From Anaerolineae bacterium (GTDB taxonomy: Bacteria > Chloroflexota > Anaerolineae > Aggregatilineales > Phototrophicaceae), in contig JANWYT010000005.1 in assembly GCA_025055175.1 (NCBI GenBank), positions 1-56,391 on the forward strand: a DNA stretch of 56,391 nt, in the 5' to 3' direction. The position numbers and the translations under genes were made by a program. How positions within the stretch are numbered: position 1 is the first letter of the stretch; every line of letters begins with the position of its first letter. The notes under the pieces are model-generated. The model searched no databases and was not told the origin of the DNA. It was given only the letters and a program-made list of their open reading frames with translations. Shown one piece after another: positions 22,817-32,176 of the stretch.

Positions 22817-24802
22817 TCATGAAGGCTGCGTCATCTCCAGATAGCCCTCAGACACAGCTTCAGCCATATCTATGCCCAAGATGTCTAGCATTTCGCGGAC
22901 GTAGTAAGCTTTGTTCTGGGCATCCGTCAGCGACCAAGTGCGGCTCTTGACTTCGATGAACATGCCATCGGCCGCAGGCTCAATCAAGCGATCCACGTTT
23001 AGGAAGAACAACACACCCTTGTACAATAGCCGCCAGCGTCGACGTTCTTTCTGCAAGCTGCGTTCAATCGGAGCTTGGAAGTATTCGCGGTAGAAGCGCA
23101 GGGGCTGCGTTGCTGGGGCAATGTAGCGTGAATGAGAGAGCAAAATTACATCTTCCAAGCGCCGCTCTTGCTCACGGATAGTATAGGTCAAGCGCATACG
23201 CACCGACTCGACCTCGCCTTTGGCGTTGATTTTATCGTCTTCACGATAACGCACCCAGGAAGGCTCTGGCTCTGTGAAGACGAAATAGGTGTCGTACTGG
23301 CGATAGTGGACGGCGCGGATGACTTCGACATCGCTGTGGCTCAGCAGTTCTTCCACCCTGTCTGGATTGTCCAGTCGCGCCTTGATCTGAATTTCAAAGC
23401 TCTCAGCTCGCTCCACACCCAACGACACTGCGACCAGCTTGCTCAGTGGATCGCCTTCGCGCACCCTCAAGAAGCGACCGACCTCCGCCGCGTAGCGCTC
23501 CGCTTCTGCTTTCACAGCGTCCTCGTCTACTGTCAGCAGTTGGCGATCCCGCATGAGCAATTTGCCATGACAAATGGTATGGCGAACATCGCTGCTCTTA
23601 GTCGCGTAGACCAATTGTGAGTAGACAGCGTTTGGATTGAAGTCAAAGTGTGGAGAGTTGTGGCTGCCGCGCGTATCGACGACGATCACGTCTGCCAGCT
23701 TGCCAACTTCCAAGCTGCCCGTCACAGCGTCTAGGCGCAGGGCTTTCGCACCGTTGCGCGTGGCCATCGTCAGAGCCTGGCGCGCCGCCACTGCTGTCGG
23801 GTCAATCGGACGCACTTTGGCCAGCAGCGCCGCCAAGCGCATTTCTTCAAACATATCCAGATCGTTGTTGCTGGCCGGGCCATCTGTGCCAATAGCTACG
23901 TTCACCCCAAGTTCTAGCATTTGAGCCACAGGTGCAATGCCGCTGGCCAATTTCAAGTTGGCCGACGGGCAGTGTGCCACCGACACACCGTATTTGGCCA
24001 TAATGCGCATTTCATGCTCATCCACGTGGACGCAGTGGGCCGCAATCACTCCGCGCACATCGAACAAGCCTGTGTCCTTCACCCAGGGTACAACAGTCTT
24101 GCCATAGTCGCGCATGTTGTCTTCGACTTCGCGTTCGGTCTCTGCGATGTGAATCATCAGCGGACGGTCGTACTTCAAGGCCAGTTCCCGACAGCGTCGC
24201 AGCGTCTCCTGCGTATTGGAGTAAGGAGCGTGCGGGCCGACTGTCGGCGTAATCAAAGGATGAGGCTGCCACTCTTGAATGAAGGCTTCAGCTAGGGCCA
24301 GGCTGTCCTCATAGGTCTCGGCGTCTGGAGCTTGAAACTTCAACACAGTTTCACACAGCACGGCACGCAGACCCACTTCCGCTGTCGCTTTAGCAATCTC
24401 CGCCTCAAAGTAGTACATGTCGCAGAAGCTGGTCACGCCACTACGTATCATCTCGGCGCAAGCCAGCAACGTCCCTAAGCGGCAGAACTGTGGACTAACG
24501 AACTCACGCTCTACGGGCATAACGTAGCCCATCAGCCACACATCTAAGCGTAGGTCGTCGGCCAGGCCGCGCAGCAGCGTCATCGGTACATGTGTGTGGG
24601 CATTAATCAGGCCAGGCAGGACGTAATGTCCCTGACAATCGATGACTTCTTGGGCGCTGTATTGCGCCAGGATGTCGGCACGCGGCCCCAAAGCAGCGAT
24701 CTTCTCGCCTGCGATGGCTATCGCACCGTCTGCGATGACGCGGTACTCATCATCCATTGTGATGAGTGTTCCGCCACTCAGGATCATATCGACGGTCTGC
24801 AT
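22817..24802 (-). CDS. Amidohydrolase (MtaD/SAH-deaminase-like) fused to a CYTH domain
   Basis: 661 residues, over 200 longer than usual. Residues 1-445 form a metal-dependent amidohydrolase like 5'-methylthioadenosine/S-adenosylhomocysteine deaminase: HxH at H69/H71, H218 in IHIAETERE, H256 in AHCVHVDEH and D307 in GTDGPASNND. Residues about 467-650 look like a CYTH (triphosphate tunnel) domain: FEIQIKARL in place of the ExExK motif, WVRYRED, VRMRLTYTIRE, then ERRRWRLLYKGVLFFLNVD and MFIEVKSRTWS. The second Glu of ExExK is Gln, so catalysis of the CYTH part is doubtful. The frame is uninterrupted, so the fusion is real in this sequence. An AAGGGGCG ribosome site precedes the ATG. Confidence 0.82.
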   Translation of the reverse strand: MQTVDMILSGGTLITMDDEYRVIADGAIAIAGEKIAALGPRADILAQYSAQEVIDCQGHYVLPGLINAHTHVPMTLLRGLADDLRLDVWLMGYVMPVEREFVSPQFCRLGTLLACAEMIRSGVTSFCDMYYFEAEIAKATAEVGLRAVLCETVLKFQAPDAETYEDSLALAEAFIQEWQPHPLITPTVGPHAPYSNTQETLRRCRELALKYDRPLMIHIAETEREVEDNMRDYGKTVVPWVKDTGLFDVRGVIAAHCVHVDEHEMRIMAKYGVSVAHCPSANLKLASGIAPVAQMLELGVNVAIGTDGPASNNDLDMFEEMRLAALLAKVRPIDPTAVAARQALTMATRNGAKALRLDAVTGSLEVGKLADVIVVDTRGSHNSPHFDFNPNAVYSQLVYATKSSDVRHTICHGKLLMRDRQLLTVDEDAVKAEAERYAAEVGRFLRVREGDPLSKLVAVSLGVERAESFEIQIKARLDNPDRVEELLSHSDVEVIRAVHYRQYDTYFVFTEPEPSWVRYREDDKINAKGEVESVRMRLTYTIREQERRLEDVILLSHSRYIAPATQPLRFYREYFQAPIERSLQKERRRWRLLYKGVLFFLNVDRLIEPAADGMFIEVKSRTWSLTDAQNKAYYVREMLDILGIDMAEAVSEGYLEMTQPS

Positions 24803-24905
24803 TTTTCGCCCCTTCTCTTGTCAAGGTAGCAAATTTGCGCGATTATAGCGACGACATAGCATTTGTACAGTGGCTTTACCAGACCTTAACTTGCATGGGA
24901 CTGCC

Positions 24906-27029
24906 GTGACAAAACGTTTTTTCGGCTTCTTGCGCGCCCGCTCTCCCCAGTTCGCCTTCCTAGAAGCCGTCCTCGTCGGCTGGTTTTTCGTCCAGTCGTT
25001 GCGCTTTCTGGTCGCTAGCCTGTACAGTCGTATTGCCAGCGCTGCTGTCCTCAGCCAGCAGCCTAGCGGCGCGCCTCTCCCTGTTGGCCCAGGAATTGAG
25101 ACGCTGGAAGCCATCAACGCTGCCATCAGCTTTCTGGGCCTCATGTTGGCCCTGCCTTTGTTGGCCTTAGCCCTGGGTCGTTGGCGCTGGCTGAGCTTCA
25201 TCGCCCTGCTCATCCTGGCCATCAGCCGCGCTCTCATCGTCCTCAGCCCTACGCCCTCGGCAGCTCTCATTGCAGCTCAGGTCAGCGTTGGCGCAGCGCT
25301 GCTCTACCTATCCCAGATGATCCGCTATCGCGCCACTTTGTTCCCCTATCTACTCATCTTTGGCCTGGCTCTAGATCAGCTCTGGCGTGCCTTCGGCGAT
25401 ACCCAAGACCCCTCCCTGCTGCCCGCCTACGCAAACCTACAAGGCGGCTTATCGCTGACCCTGATCATCCTGGGACTGCTATCCCACGTCTTCGGCCTCA
25501 TCACCGAGCGCACACAAGGTGCAGGTAGTGGCATGGTCACCTCTCAGGCCACTCTCACCCTCTGGGGAGGAGTCGCGCTGGGTGCTTGGCTCTATTTGCA
25601 ACTGGCCCTCTTTGCCCTGCCTAACGCCATCGCAGGTCGCGCCAACGCAGATTATGCCCTGCTCGTCCCCGCTGCGCTGGCTGCAACGCTGCTGCCTATC
25701 ATGCCTTGGGTACGTCATCAGGCTCGCCGCCTCATCGCCCCTCTGGACAGCCTCACGCGCGGCTGGGTATGGATCGTCTTCATGGCCTTGTTCATCATCA
25801 TCGGATTGCGGCTGCCGCGTCTCGATTTGGGCGCGCTGGCTCTACCTCTGGGAGCAGCGGCCCTTGTCCTAGCACAGGTTGCCCTGGTGTTGCTGCTTTG
25901 GTGGTTTATCCGCCCCAAAGCCCAGACCGAGCGCAACCTAACTCCACTCTGGCTGCTGATGGCGCTGCTAGTCTTTGGCCTGTTCGTCGTCGCTGATATT
26001 TTCACTTATGAATACGCATTCGTGCGCGATTTTGTCCCTCCACTGAACGTATTGAACGCTTTTGTGCCACCGCTGCTGCGCGGCTTGCGCGGCATGGGCC
26101 TGGGAGTCCTGCTCGTCGGCGGATTCCTGGCGACACTGCCCATGATCCAGTCCAACCAGCGAATTGCTTGGGCAGGACGAGGCGCAGGCAACTTCGCCTC
26201 TCTGCTGCTCATCATTGCCATGAGCGCAGGCGCAGGCTGGGCAGCGCGTCCGCCGCTGGTGCTACCTGTCCTCAACGAAGCCGAGATTCGCGTAGGGACG
26301 TACAACATTCATCATGGTTACAGCGCCTACTTTGCTCAGGACTTGGAAGGGATAGCTCAAGCTATTCTGCAAAGTGGCGCACAAATCGTCTTGCTGCAGG
26401 AGGTTGACAAGGGCCGCTTGACCAGCTTCGGCGTCGATCAAACTCTGTGGTTGGGTCGCCGCCTGGGCATGGATCGGCGCTTCTTCCCCACCAACGAGGG
26501 CTTGATGGGCCTGGCCGTTCTCTCGCGCATTCCCATCGTCTTCGATGATGGCGTCCTATTGCCCAGCCTAGACACGCAAACAGGCCTCCAGCGCGTACAA
26601 GTACGTCCCGATGAAGGCGTCCTCACACTTTACAACATCAACCTGGGCCTGCTGCTGGTCGGAGAGAGCATTGAAGCCCAAGAAGCTAACCAGCGCGCTC
26701 AGCTCAACGCTGCCCTGGCCGTCATCGCCACGCACATTGAACGCGACTACAACGGGCGCTTGGGCCGCACTATTCTGGGCGGCACGTTCAACAACGTCCC
26801 CGATTCGCCGCTGTTGCGCACCCTGGAACAGACGGGCTTCGTCGATCCTTTCGCTGGCGCGAATCTGGCTTTGGCCGCCACCGTCGTGCGTGGAGAGCAG
26901 CGCGCCAGGCTGGACTATCTGTGGCTATGGAGCGAGTCGTTGCGTTCCAGTGGCAGTGGCGTCATCGCCAGCGCGGCCTCAAATCACCACCTGGCCTTTG
27001 TTGGCGTAGAGATCAGGCGCGGCTCATGA
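24906..27029 (+). CDS. Polytopic membrane protein with C-terminal EEP (CWH43/PGAP2IP-like) domain
   Basis: About 707 residues. Roughly a dozen membrane helices fill the first 440 residues. The C-terminal 240 residues are an endonuclease/exonuclease/phosphatase fold: IRVGTYNIHHG, IVLLQEVDKGR, WLGRRLGMDRRF and LAVLSRIPIV, a pattern close to the C-terminal domain of eukaryotic CWH43/PGAP2IP. The usual GGDFN reads GGTFN (Thr codon 26784-26786) and the usual SDH reads SNHH (26979-26987), so two catalytic aspartates are replaced. I prefer the GTG at 24906; an earlier GTG at 24870 is possible. It overlaps the convergent rnc end by 6 bases. The function is probably lipid-linked, but unproven. Confidence 0.75.
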   Translation: MTKRFFGFLRARSPQFAFLEAVLVGWFFVQSLRFLVASLYSRIASAAVLSQQPSGAPLPVGPGIETLEAINAAISFLGLMLALPLLALALGRWRWLSFIALLILAISRALIVLSPTPSAALIAAQVSVGAALLYLSQMIRYRATLFPYLLIFGLALDQLWRAFGDTQDPSLLPAYANLQGGLSLTLIILGLLSHVFGLITERTQGAGSGMVTSQATLTLWGGVALGAWLYLQLALFALPNAIAGRANADYALLVPAALAATLLPIMPWVRHQARRLIAPLDSLTRGWVWIVFMALFIIIGLRLPRLDLGALALPLGAAALVLAQVALVLLLWWFIRPKAQTERNLTPLWLLMALLVFGLFVVADIFTYEYAFVRDFVPPLNVLNAFVPPLLRGLRGMGLGVLLVGGFLATLPMIQSNQRIAWAGRGAGNFASLLLIIAMSAGAGWAARPPLVLPVLNEAEIRVGTYNIHHGYSAYFAQDLEGIAQAILQSGAQIVLLQEVDKGRLTSFGVDQTLWLGRRLGMDRRFFPTNEGLMGLAVLSRIPIVFDDGVLLPSLDTQTGLQRVQVRPDEGVLTLYNINLGLLLVGESIEAQEANQRAQLNAALAVIATHIERDYNGRLGRTILGGTFNNVPDSPLLRTLEQTGFVDPFAGANLALAATVVRGEQRARLDYLWLWSESLRSSGSGVIASAASNHHLAFVGVEIRRGS

Positions 27030-27809
27030 AGGCGGGCCGTCAGCCACGCCGCGTCCTTCTCTGCGCGCACGCCGCTCTTGAGCAGCTTGGCGGACATCCT
27101 CTGGCCAATCACCAGCCTCCAGCAAGCGACGAAGCGCATCCTGGGCGGCTAACTGCCCAGCGCTGCGCTTGCTCGCGCCCGACCCTCGCCCCACCACCAA
27201 ACGACCTATCAGCACCTCGACTGTGAAGATTTTGTCGTGTTCTTCACCGCCCACCTCCGCAGTCCGATAAGTTGGCGTCACCTGCAATTCAGCCTGACTG
27301 CGCTCTTGTAAGACGCTGCGCGCATCCAGGTGCAGCCCCTGACGCAGGATACGCTCCAGCAGGCCGTCCAACATTGGATCGAGGAAGGCGCGCACCGCTT
27401 CCAGTCCACCATCGATGAACAAGCCGCCCACTAGAGCTTCGAAGCCTCGGCACAAGTTGTTCTGGCGCCGGCGTCCGCCGCTCAGCTCTTCGCCTCGGCC
27501 GAGCAGCAGAAAGTCACCTAAGTGGATCGACTCAGCCAGTTGAGCCAGCGTTTCTGCCTTGACCATCGCCGAACGCAATTGGCTGAGCTGTCCTTCACTG
27601 GCCTGGGGAAACCGCCTGAAGAGCATTTCTGTCACAATCATGCCCAGCAGAGCATCGCCGAGAAATTCCAGACGTTCGTTATGGCGACTTCCCAATGACT
27701 CGTTGATGAACGAACGGTGGGTGAGCGCCTCTTGTAAGACCGCCTGCTGGCTGAAATGCAGTCCTGTCGTCTCCTGGAAGCGGGCCAGGACGTTTTCGAC
27801 GTCAGCCAT
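27024..27809 (-). CDS. rnc: Ribonuclease III
   Basis: Double-stranded RNA endonuclease for rRNA and mRNA processing, 261 residues. The signature HNERLEFLGDALLGM is at about 43-57 with its acidic metal ligands, the second acidic site is in FEALVGGLFIDGG, and a C-terminal dsRNA-binding domain ends AAQDALRRLL. A basic tail follows. The start overlaps the fabF end by 8 bases, the common fabF-rnc pairing. Confidence 0.94.
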   Translation of the reverse strand: MADVENVLARFQETTGLHFSQQAVLQEALTHRSFINESLGSRHNERLEFLGDALLGMIVTEMLFRRFPQASEGQLSQLRSAMVKAETLAQLAESIHLGDFLLLGRGEELSGGRRRQNNLCRGFEALVGGLFIDGGLEAVRAFLDPMLDGLLERILRQGLHLDARSVLQERSQAELQVTPTYRTAEVGGEEHDKIFTVEVLIGRLVVGRGSGASKRSAGQLAAQDALRRLLEAGDWPEDVRQAAQERRARREGRGVADGPPS

Positions 27810-29046
27810 CCCAACGCCTGAACACTAAGCAGCTATTGTGACCGCCAAAGCCAAATGAATTGCTGATGGCTACGCGCATGGCCATGCGCCGCGCTTCGTT
27901 CGGCACGTAGTCCAAATCACATTCGGGATCAGGCGTCTCATAATTGATGGTGGGTGGCGCTACCTGGTCGCGCAGAGCCAAGACGCTGAAGGCCGCCTCC
28001 ATCGCCGCCGTTGTCCCCATTGCGTGGCCTGTGATGGCCTTCGTAGAGCTGATGGCCACTCTGTAGGCGTGGTCACCCAGCGCCAATTTGATAGCCTTCG
28101 TCTCGCTCACATCGTTGAGCGCCGTCGCTGTGCCGTGTGCATTGATGTAATCCACTTCATCAGGCCTCACGCCACCGTCAGCCAGGGCTATGCGCATGGC
28201 TTCAGCGGCGATGTCGCCCTCAGGACGCGGGGCTGTTCGGTGAAAGGCATCGGTCGTGCTGCCATAGCCCACCAGCTCTGCTAGGATGGGCGCGCCGCGC
28301 CGACGCGCTGTCTCTAGTTCTTCCAGCACCAACACACCCGCTCCCTCGCCAAAGACCATGCCCGTCCTATTCTTGTCGAAAGGCCGCACTGCCCGCGACG
28401 GCTTCTCCGACTCGCGTGAGCAAGCTCCTACGCGGTCGAAGGCCGCCAGGCCCATCTTCAAAATCGGGAAGTCACCGCAGCCAGCCAGAGCGCGGTCGAT
28501 CCGACCATTGCGGATGAAAGTGAAGGCTAGGCCAATGCAGTCAGCCCCTGTCGCACATGCCGAAGCTGGAGTATACGATGGGCCACATGCGCCCACGTGG
28601 ATGGCGATGACGTTGCTGCCGCCGTTCACCACCAGGATAGGGATGGCAAAGGGCGTCATCCGTCGGTAGTTGCCGCTCTCACGGATAATTTCGATGTACT
28701 CGGCGTAAGTTTGCAGGCCTCCGGTCGATGAGCCGATGATGACGCTGGCTCGCAACCGCTCATCTTCTGCCACCTCAAAGCCGCTGGATGCAATCGCTTC
28801 TTGGGAAGCCGCGATGATGTAATGCTGATAGGGATCGTGCCTACGCACTTCTGGAGCAGGCATGTAGCGCTCTGGATCGAAATTCTTCACCTGGCCAGCC
28901 ACTTTGACGTTCACATCTGACACATCAAAATAGGTGATGTGGTCAATGCCGCTGCGCCCCTCAATCACCGCCTCCCAGCTCTCCCGAACGGTGTTGCCCA
29001 TCGGCGTCACCAGGCCTAATCCTGTCACGACGACTCGTCGAGTCAT
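27802..29046 (-). CDS. fabF: 3-oxoacyl-[acyl-carrier-protein] synthase II
   Basis: Condensing enzyme that elongates acyl-ACP with malonyl-ACP. 414 residues, full length. The catalytic triad is C164 in ASACATG, H304 in INAHGTAT and H341 in ITGHAMG; the C-terminal SFGFGGHNSCLVF closes the thiolase fold. Usually acpP precedes fabF; here it does not, because the gene upstream is moaDE after an 80-base gap with no recognisable element. Translationally overlapped with rnc. Confidence 0.95.
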   Translation of the reverse strand: MTRRVVVTGLGLVTPMGNTVRESWEAVIEGRSGIDHITYFDVSDVNVKVAGQVKNFDPERYMPAPEVRRHDPYQHYIIAASQEAIASSGFEVAEDERLRASVIIGSSTGGLQTYAEYIEIIRESGNYRRMTPFAIPILVVNGGSNVIAIHVGACGPSYTPASACATGADCIGLAFTFIRNGRIDRALAGCGDFPILKMGLAAFDRVGACSRESEKPSRAVRPFDKNRTGMVFGEGAGVLVLEELETARRRGAPILAELVGYGSTTDAFHRTAPRPEGDIAAEAMRIALADGGVRPDEVDYINAHGTATALNDVSETKAIKLALGDHAYRVAISSTKAITGHAMGTTAAMEAAFSVLALRDQVAPPTINYETPDPECDLDYVPNEARRMAMRVAISNSFGFGGHNSCLVFRRWDG

Positions 29047-29126
29047 GTTCGCTGCTCCCCGTGTTTAAGTGCGTGTCGCGCTTTTTGCGCAAGCTTGTTT
29101 TGTACCACAAAAGTTAGCATCTTTGC

Positions 29127-29840
29127 CTATGCACGATCCGCGGGCCCTGGCCGATACTCGCCCTCAATCCAGCGTTGTGCCTGCGGCGTGACCTCTTTCT
29201 TCCACACAGGCACAATCTCTTTTAGACGATCAATGCCATAGCGCGCTGCTTCAAAACAGCCATCATCGCGGTGACTCGCAGAACAGGCGATCAACACGGT
29301 ATTCTGGCCGACTTCCAGCCGCCCAATCCGCTGCACGATCGCAATCCCAATGACTTTGGGCCAGCGTTGGCGTACCTCTTGAGCCACTTGACGCATTTTG
29401 GCCAGAGCCATCGGCTCATAAGCCTCATATTCCAAATACTCTGTCTGGGGCAGATGACCCTCGCGCTGCGTCTCGCCGCGCACTAGGCCGCTGAAGAAGA
29501 CCACTGCGCCAGTCTGCGGCGTCGTAATCCGTGCAATCAAATCATCATGGTCAATGGGATTGTTGTTCAGGATGAAAATTTCGGGCAACCCGTCTCCACC
29601 GCTAACAGGTGGGAAGAAAGCCACCTCGTCACCATCACGCACGGGGTCGTCAGCACTGGCAAACTCCTCATTCACTGCTGCCAACGCCGCGCTCAAGTTG
29701 GCGCTGGCTTGCGGATACTGAGTCATCAAAGCTTGTCGCACTGCGTCTACCGTCGCTTGTCCATCTTCCAAAGCTAAATCTAGCTGTCTTTGGCCCAACA
29801 AATCTTTCAACGTTGCGAACAACACCACCCTCACGCGCAT
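29127..29840 (-). CDS. Molybdopterin synthase, fused MoaD-MoaE (MoaX-like)
   Basis: 237 residues. Residues 1-82 are a MoaD ubiquitin-like sulfur carrier ending in the di-glycine G81-G82 (FFPPVSGG). Residues 88-237 are MoaE, with ASHRDDGCFEAARYGIDRLKEIVPVWKKE holding the catalytic lysines. In separate MoaD the second Gly is the C-terminus that receives sulfur; here it is internal, so proteolytic release after Gly82, as known for mycobacterial MoaX, is expected. It follows moaC by two bases, so the two form a Moco biosynthesis unit. Confidence 0.93.
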   Translation of the reverse strand: MRVRVVLFATLKDLLGQRQLDLALEDGQATVDAVRQALMTQYPQASANLSAALAAVNEEFASADDPVRDGDEVAFFPPVSGGDGLPEIFILNNNPIDHDDLIARITTPQTGAVVFFSGLVRGETQREGHLPQTEYLEYEAYEPMALAKMRQVAQEVRQRWPKVIGIAIVQRIGRLEVGQNTVLIACSASHRDDGCFEAARYGIDRLKEIVPVWKKEVTPQAQRWIEGEYRPGPADRA

Positions 29841-29842
29841 TT

Positions 29843-30343
29843 TTATCCCTCTTTCGCCATATAATCGCCACGCTGGCCACCGCGCTTCTCCAAGAGCCGA
29901 ATGTCACCAATGCGCATTTCGCGATCTACTGCTTTGGCCATATCGTAGATGGTCAGCGCCGCCACGCTCACTGCCGTCAGTGCCTCCATCTCCACACCAG
30001 TTTGGCCTAATGTGCGCGCCTGCGCCACGATATGCAGCGCCGTTCGCGCCTCATCCAACGTAATCTCCACCCCTACTTTGGTGAGGGGTATCGGATGGCA
30101 CAACGGAATTAGCTCGCTGGTGCGCTTGGCCGCCATGATGGCTGCCACACGCGCTACGCTCAGCACGTCGCCCTTCTTCATCTGCCCTTCGCGGATCAGC
30201 CTAAGCGTCTCTGGTTGCACATAGACCCATCCCTCTGCCACCGCCAGCCGCTCTGTCGTCGGCTTGCTTCCAACATCGATCATTTCAGCCTGTCCCTGTT
30301 CGTCCAGGTGCGTCAGGCTCAGCTTCTCATCAGCGCTCATCAT
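29843..30343 (-). CDS. moaC: Cyclic pyranopterin monophosphate synthase MoaC
   Basis: Second step of molybdenum cofactor synthesis: converts the MoaA product to cPMP. 166 residues with the family segments [53 protein letters not shown] and the C-terminal [12 protein letters not shown]. Co-transcribed with moaDE; moeA lies 17 kb away on the same strand. The start has ATG-ATG; either codon could be used. Confidence 0.94.
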   Translation of the reverse strand: MMSADEKLSLTHLDEQGQAEMIDVGSKPTTERLAVAEGWVYVQPETLRLIREGQMKKGDVLSVARVAAIMAAKRTSELIPLCHPIPLTKVGVEITLDEARTALHIVAQARTLGQTGVEMEALTAVSVAALTIYDMAKAVDREMRIGDIRLLEKRGGQRGDYMAKEG

Positions 30344-30370
30344 TTTATCTCAGCCTATCACAGGGAGTGC

Positions 30371-30399
30371 TTTACTTGTCCGCTCCCCATCGCTATACT
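30371..30399 (+). promoter_or_regulatory. Sigma70-type promoter for ftsY
   Basis: TTTACT (30371-30376) and TATACT (30394-30399) with a 17-base spacer, about 47 bases before the ftsY start and divergent from moaC. Each hexamer matches consensus at 4 to 5 of 6 positions. Confidence 0.5.
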
Positions 30400-30445
30400 T
30401 GGTGTCTCCCATCATACATAATAAATTGCACCTGGAGCAGGTTTC

Positions 30446-31348
30446 GTGGGTATCTTCAAAAGCGGCATGGCCAAGACGCGCCAGTCCTTCTTCGGGCGCA
30501 TTGGGCAAATGCTCTCTGGCAGGCAGATTACACAGGAAACCTGGGATGAGATCGAAGCTATGCTCATTCAGGCCGACCTAGGCTTGGAGACGACCGAGAC
30601 TGTCATCGAATATCTGCGCTCAGCGGCCCGTGAAGAACGCCTCACGCACCCCGACCAACTGCGCCGCGTCCTGCGCGAGTCGCTGCTGGCTCTGCTCGAT
30701 CCACCGCGCGAGCTGAACATCAGTGGACGCGACCTGTCCGTCATTCTGGTCATCGGCGTCAACGGCTCTGGCAAGACGACCTCCATCGCCAAACTGGCTC
30801 ATCGACTCAAGCGCGCCGGCCGCAACGTCGCCCTGGCGGCCGGCGATACCTTCCGCGCTGCCGCCATCGACCAACTGCAAAAATGGGGCGAGCGCATTGG
30901 CGTCCCCGTCATCGCCAACAAGCCGGGCGCTGATCCTGGCGCTGTCGCATATGACGCCATCAACGCTGCCAAAGCGCGCGGCTACGACATTCTGATCGTC
31001 GACACAGCAGGCCGTTTGCACAACAACTACAACCTCATGCAGGAATTGGCTAAAGTGCGCAGCGTCATCGCCAAAGCCGTCCCCGGCGCTCCCCACGAAA
31101 CTCTGCTCGTCTTGGACGGCACAACCGGCCAAAACGCCCTCAAACAGGGTCAGAAATTTGCCGAGGCTGTTGAGATCACAGGCCTCATCGTCACCAAGCT
31201 AGACAGCACCGCCAAAGGCGGCATGATCTTCTCGGTCATGACAGAGCTTCACGTCCCTGTACAATTCGTCGGACTCGGCGAAGGCGTGGACGACTTGGTT
31301 TATTTCAATCCAGAGCAGTTCGTCGACAGCCTGTTCGACCAAGACTGA
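30446..31348 (+). CDS. ftsY: Signal recognition particle receptor FtsY
   Basis: SRP receptor GTPase that docks ribosome-nascent chain complexes at the membrane. 300 residues, so the long acidic A domain of E. coli FtsY is missing and only the NG core is present. The N helices are followed by the P-loop [59 protein letters not shown] and the C-terminal [23 protein letters not shown]. The GTG start follows a GGAGCAGG ribosome site. Confidence 0.94.
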   Translation: MGIFKSGMAKTRQSFFGRIGQMLSGRQITQETWDEIEAMLIQADLGLETTETVIEYLRSAAREERLTHPDQLRRVLRESLLALLDPPRELNISGRDLSVILVIGVNGSGKTTSIAKLAHRLKRAGRNVALAAGDTFRAAAIDQLQKWGERIGVPVIANKPGADPGAVAYDAINAAKARGYDILIVDTAGRLHNNYNLMQELAKVRSVIAKAVPGAPHETLLVLDGTTGQNALKQGQKFAEAVEITGLIVTKLDSTAKGGMIFSVMTELHVPVQFVGLGEGVDDLVYFNPEQFVDSLFDQD

Positions 31349-31363
31349 CCGTGTCCAATCATC

Positions 31364-32158
31364 ATGCCCACCGAGCGGATCACGAGTTTGCAGAATCCAC
31401 GGATCAAACTCGCCCGCGCTTTGCAGGATAAGAAGGCCCGCGAGCGCGAGGCGCGCTTCCTCGTAGACGATCTGCGCGACCTCCAGCGCGCTCTACACCT
31501 GGGTTATGAAGTCGATTACGCCCTATTCTGTCCTGCTCTGGCCACCGGCGCAGAATTAGACTTGGCTCAGACACTCCCCCAGGTCTATGAGACCAGCGCT
31601 GAAGCCCAGGCCAAAGCCGCCTATCGCGAACATCCCAACGGACTCATCGCTGTGCTGCGCAGTCACCAACCACGCGGCCTAGATGATCTGGTCGCTCAGC
31701 AAACGCCCTACATGCTGGTGCTGGTCAACTTACAGAAGCCAGGCAACATCGGCGCGCTACTGCGCAGTGCCGACGCAGCCGGCTTCGGCCCTGTCTTGTT
31801 GATCGACAGCACTTTAGACATTTACAACCCCAACATCATTCGCGCCAGCACCGGCGCCGTCTTCCTAGACAACCTCTTTGCCCTCACCTCCGATCAAGCG
31901 CTCCCCTACCTAACTGCTCACTATCATCTGCTTGCTGGCCACCTGCGGGCCGAACAGAGTCTGTTTGAAGCAGACTTGCGCCCACCGCTGGCTCTCGTCC
32001 TCGGCGCAGAAGACCAGGGTTTGCCACCACGCTGGGCCAATGCCTGCCGACGGATCAAAATCCCGATGGTTGGGCGAATCACTGACTCGCTTAACGTCTC
32101 TGTCAGCGGAGCTATCTTCATGTACGAGGCACTCCGCCAGCGCTCCAACACCTCCTAG
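31364..32158 (+). CDS. SpoU/TrmH-family RNA 2'-O-methyltransferase
   Basis: SPOUT methyltransferase of 264 residues. An N-terminal substrate-binding domain precedes the knotted SAM domain with NLQKPGNIGALLRSADAAGF (motif 1), LVLGAEDQGL (motif 2) and IPMVGRITDSLNVSVSGAIFMYE (motif 3). The target (23S rRNA or tRNA) cannot be decided. It lies 15 bases after ftsY and 18 before prfB, so likely in one translation-related transcript. Confidence 0.9.
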   Translation: MPTERITSLQNPRIKLARALQDKKAREREARFLVDDLRDLQRALHLGYEVDYALFCPALATGAELDLAQTLPQVYETSAEAQAKAAYREHPNGLIAVLRSHQPRGLDDLVAQQTPYMLVLVNLQKPGNIGALLRSADAAGFGPVLLIDSTLDIYNPNIIRASTGAVFLDNLFALTSDQALPYLTAHYHLLAGHLRAEQSLFEADLRPPLALVLGAEDQGLPPRWANACRRIKIPMVGRITDSLNVSVSGAIFMYEALRQRSNTS

Positions 32159-32176
32159 ATTGAACAGGACAACCAT

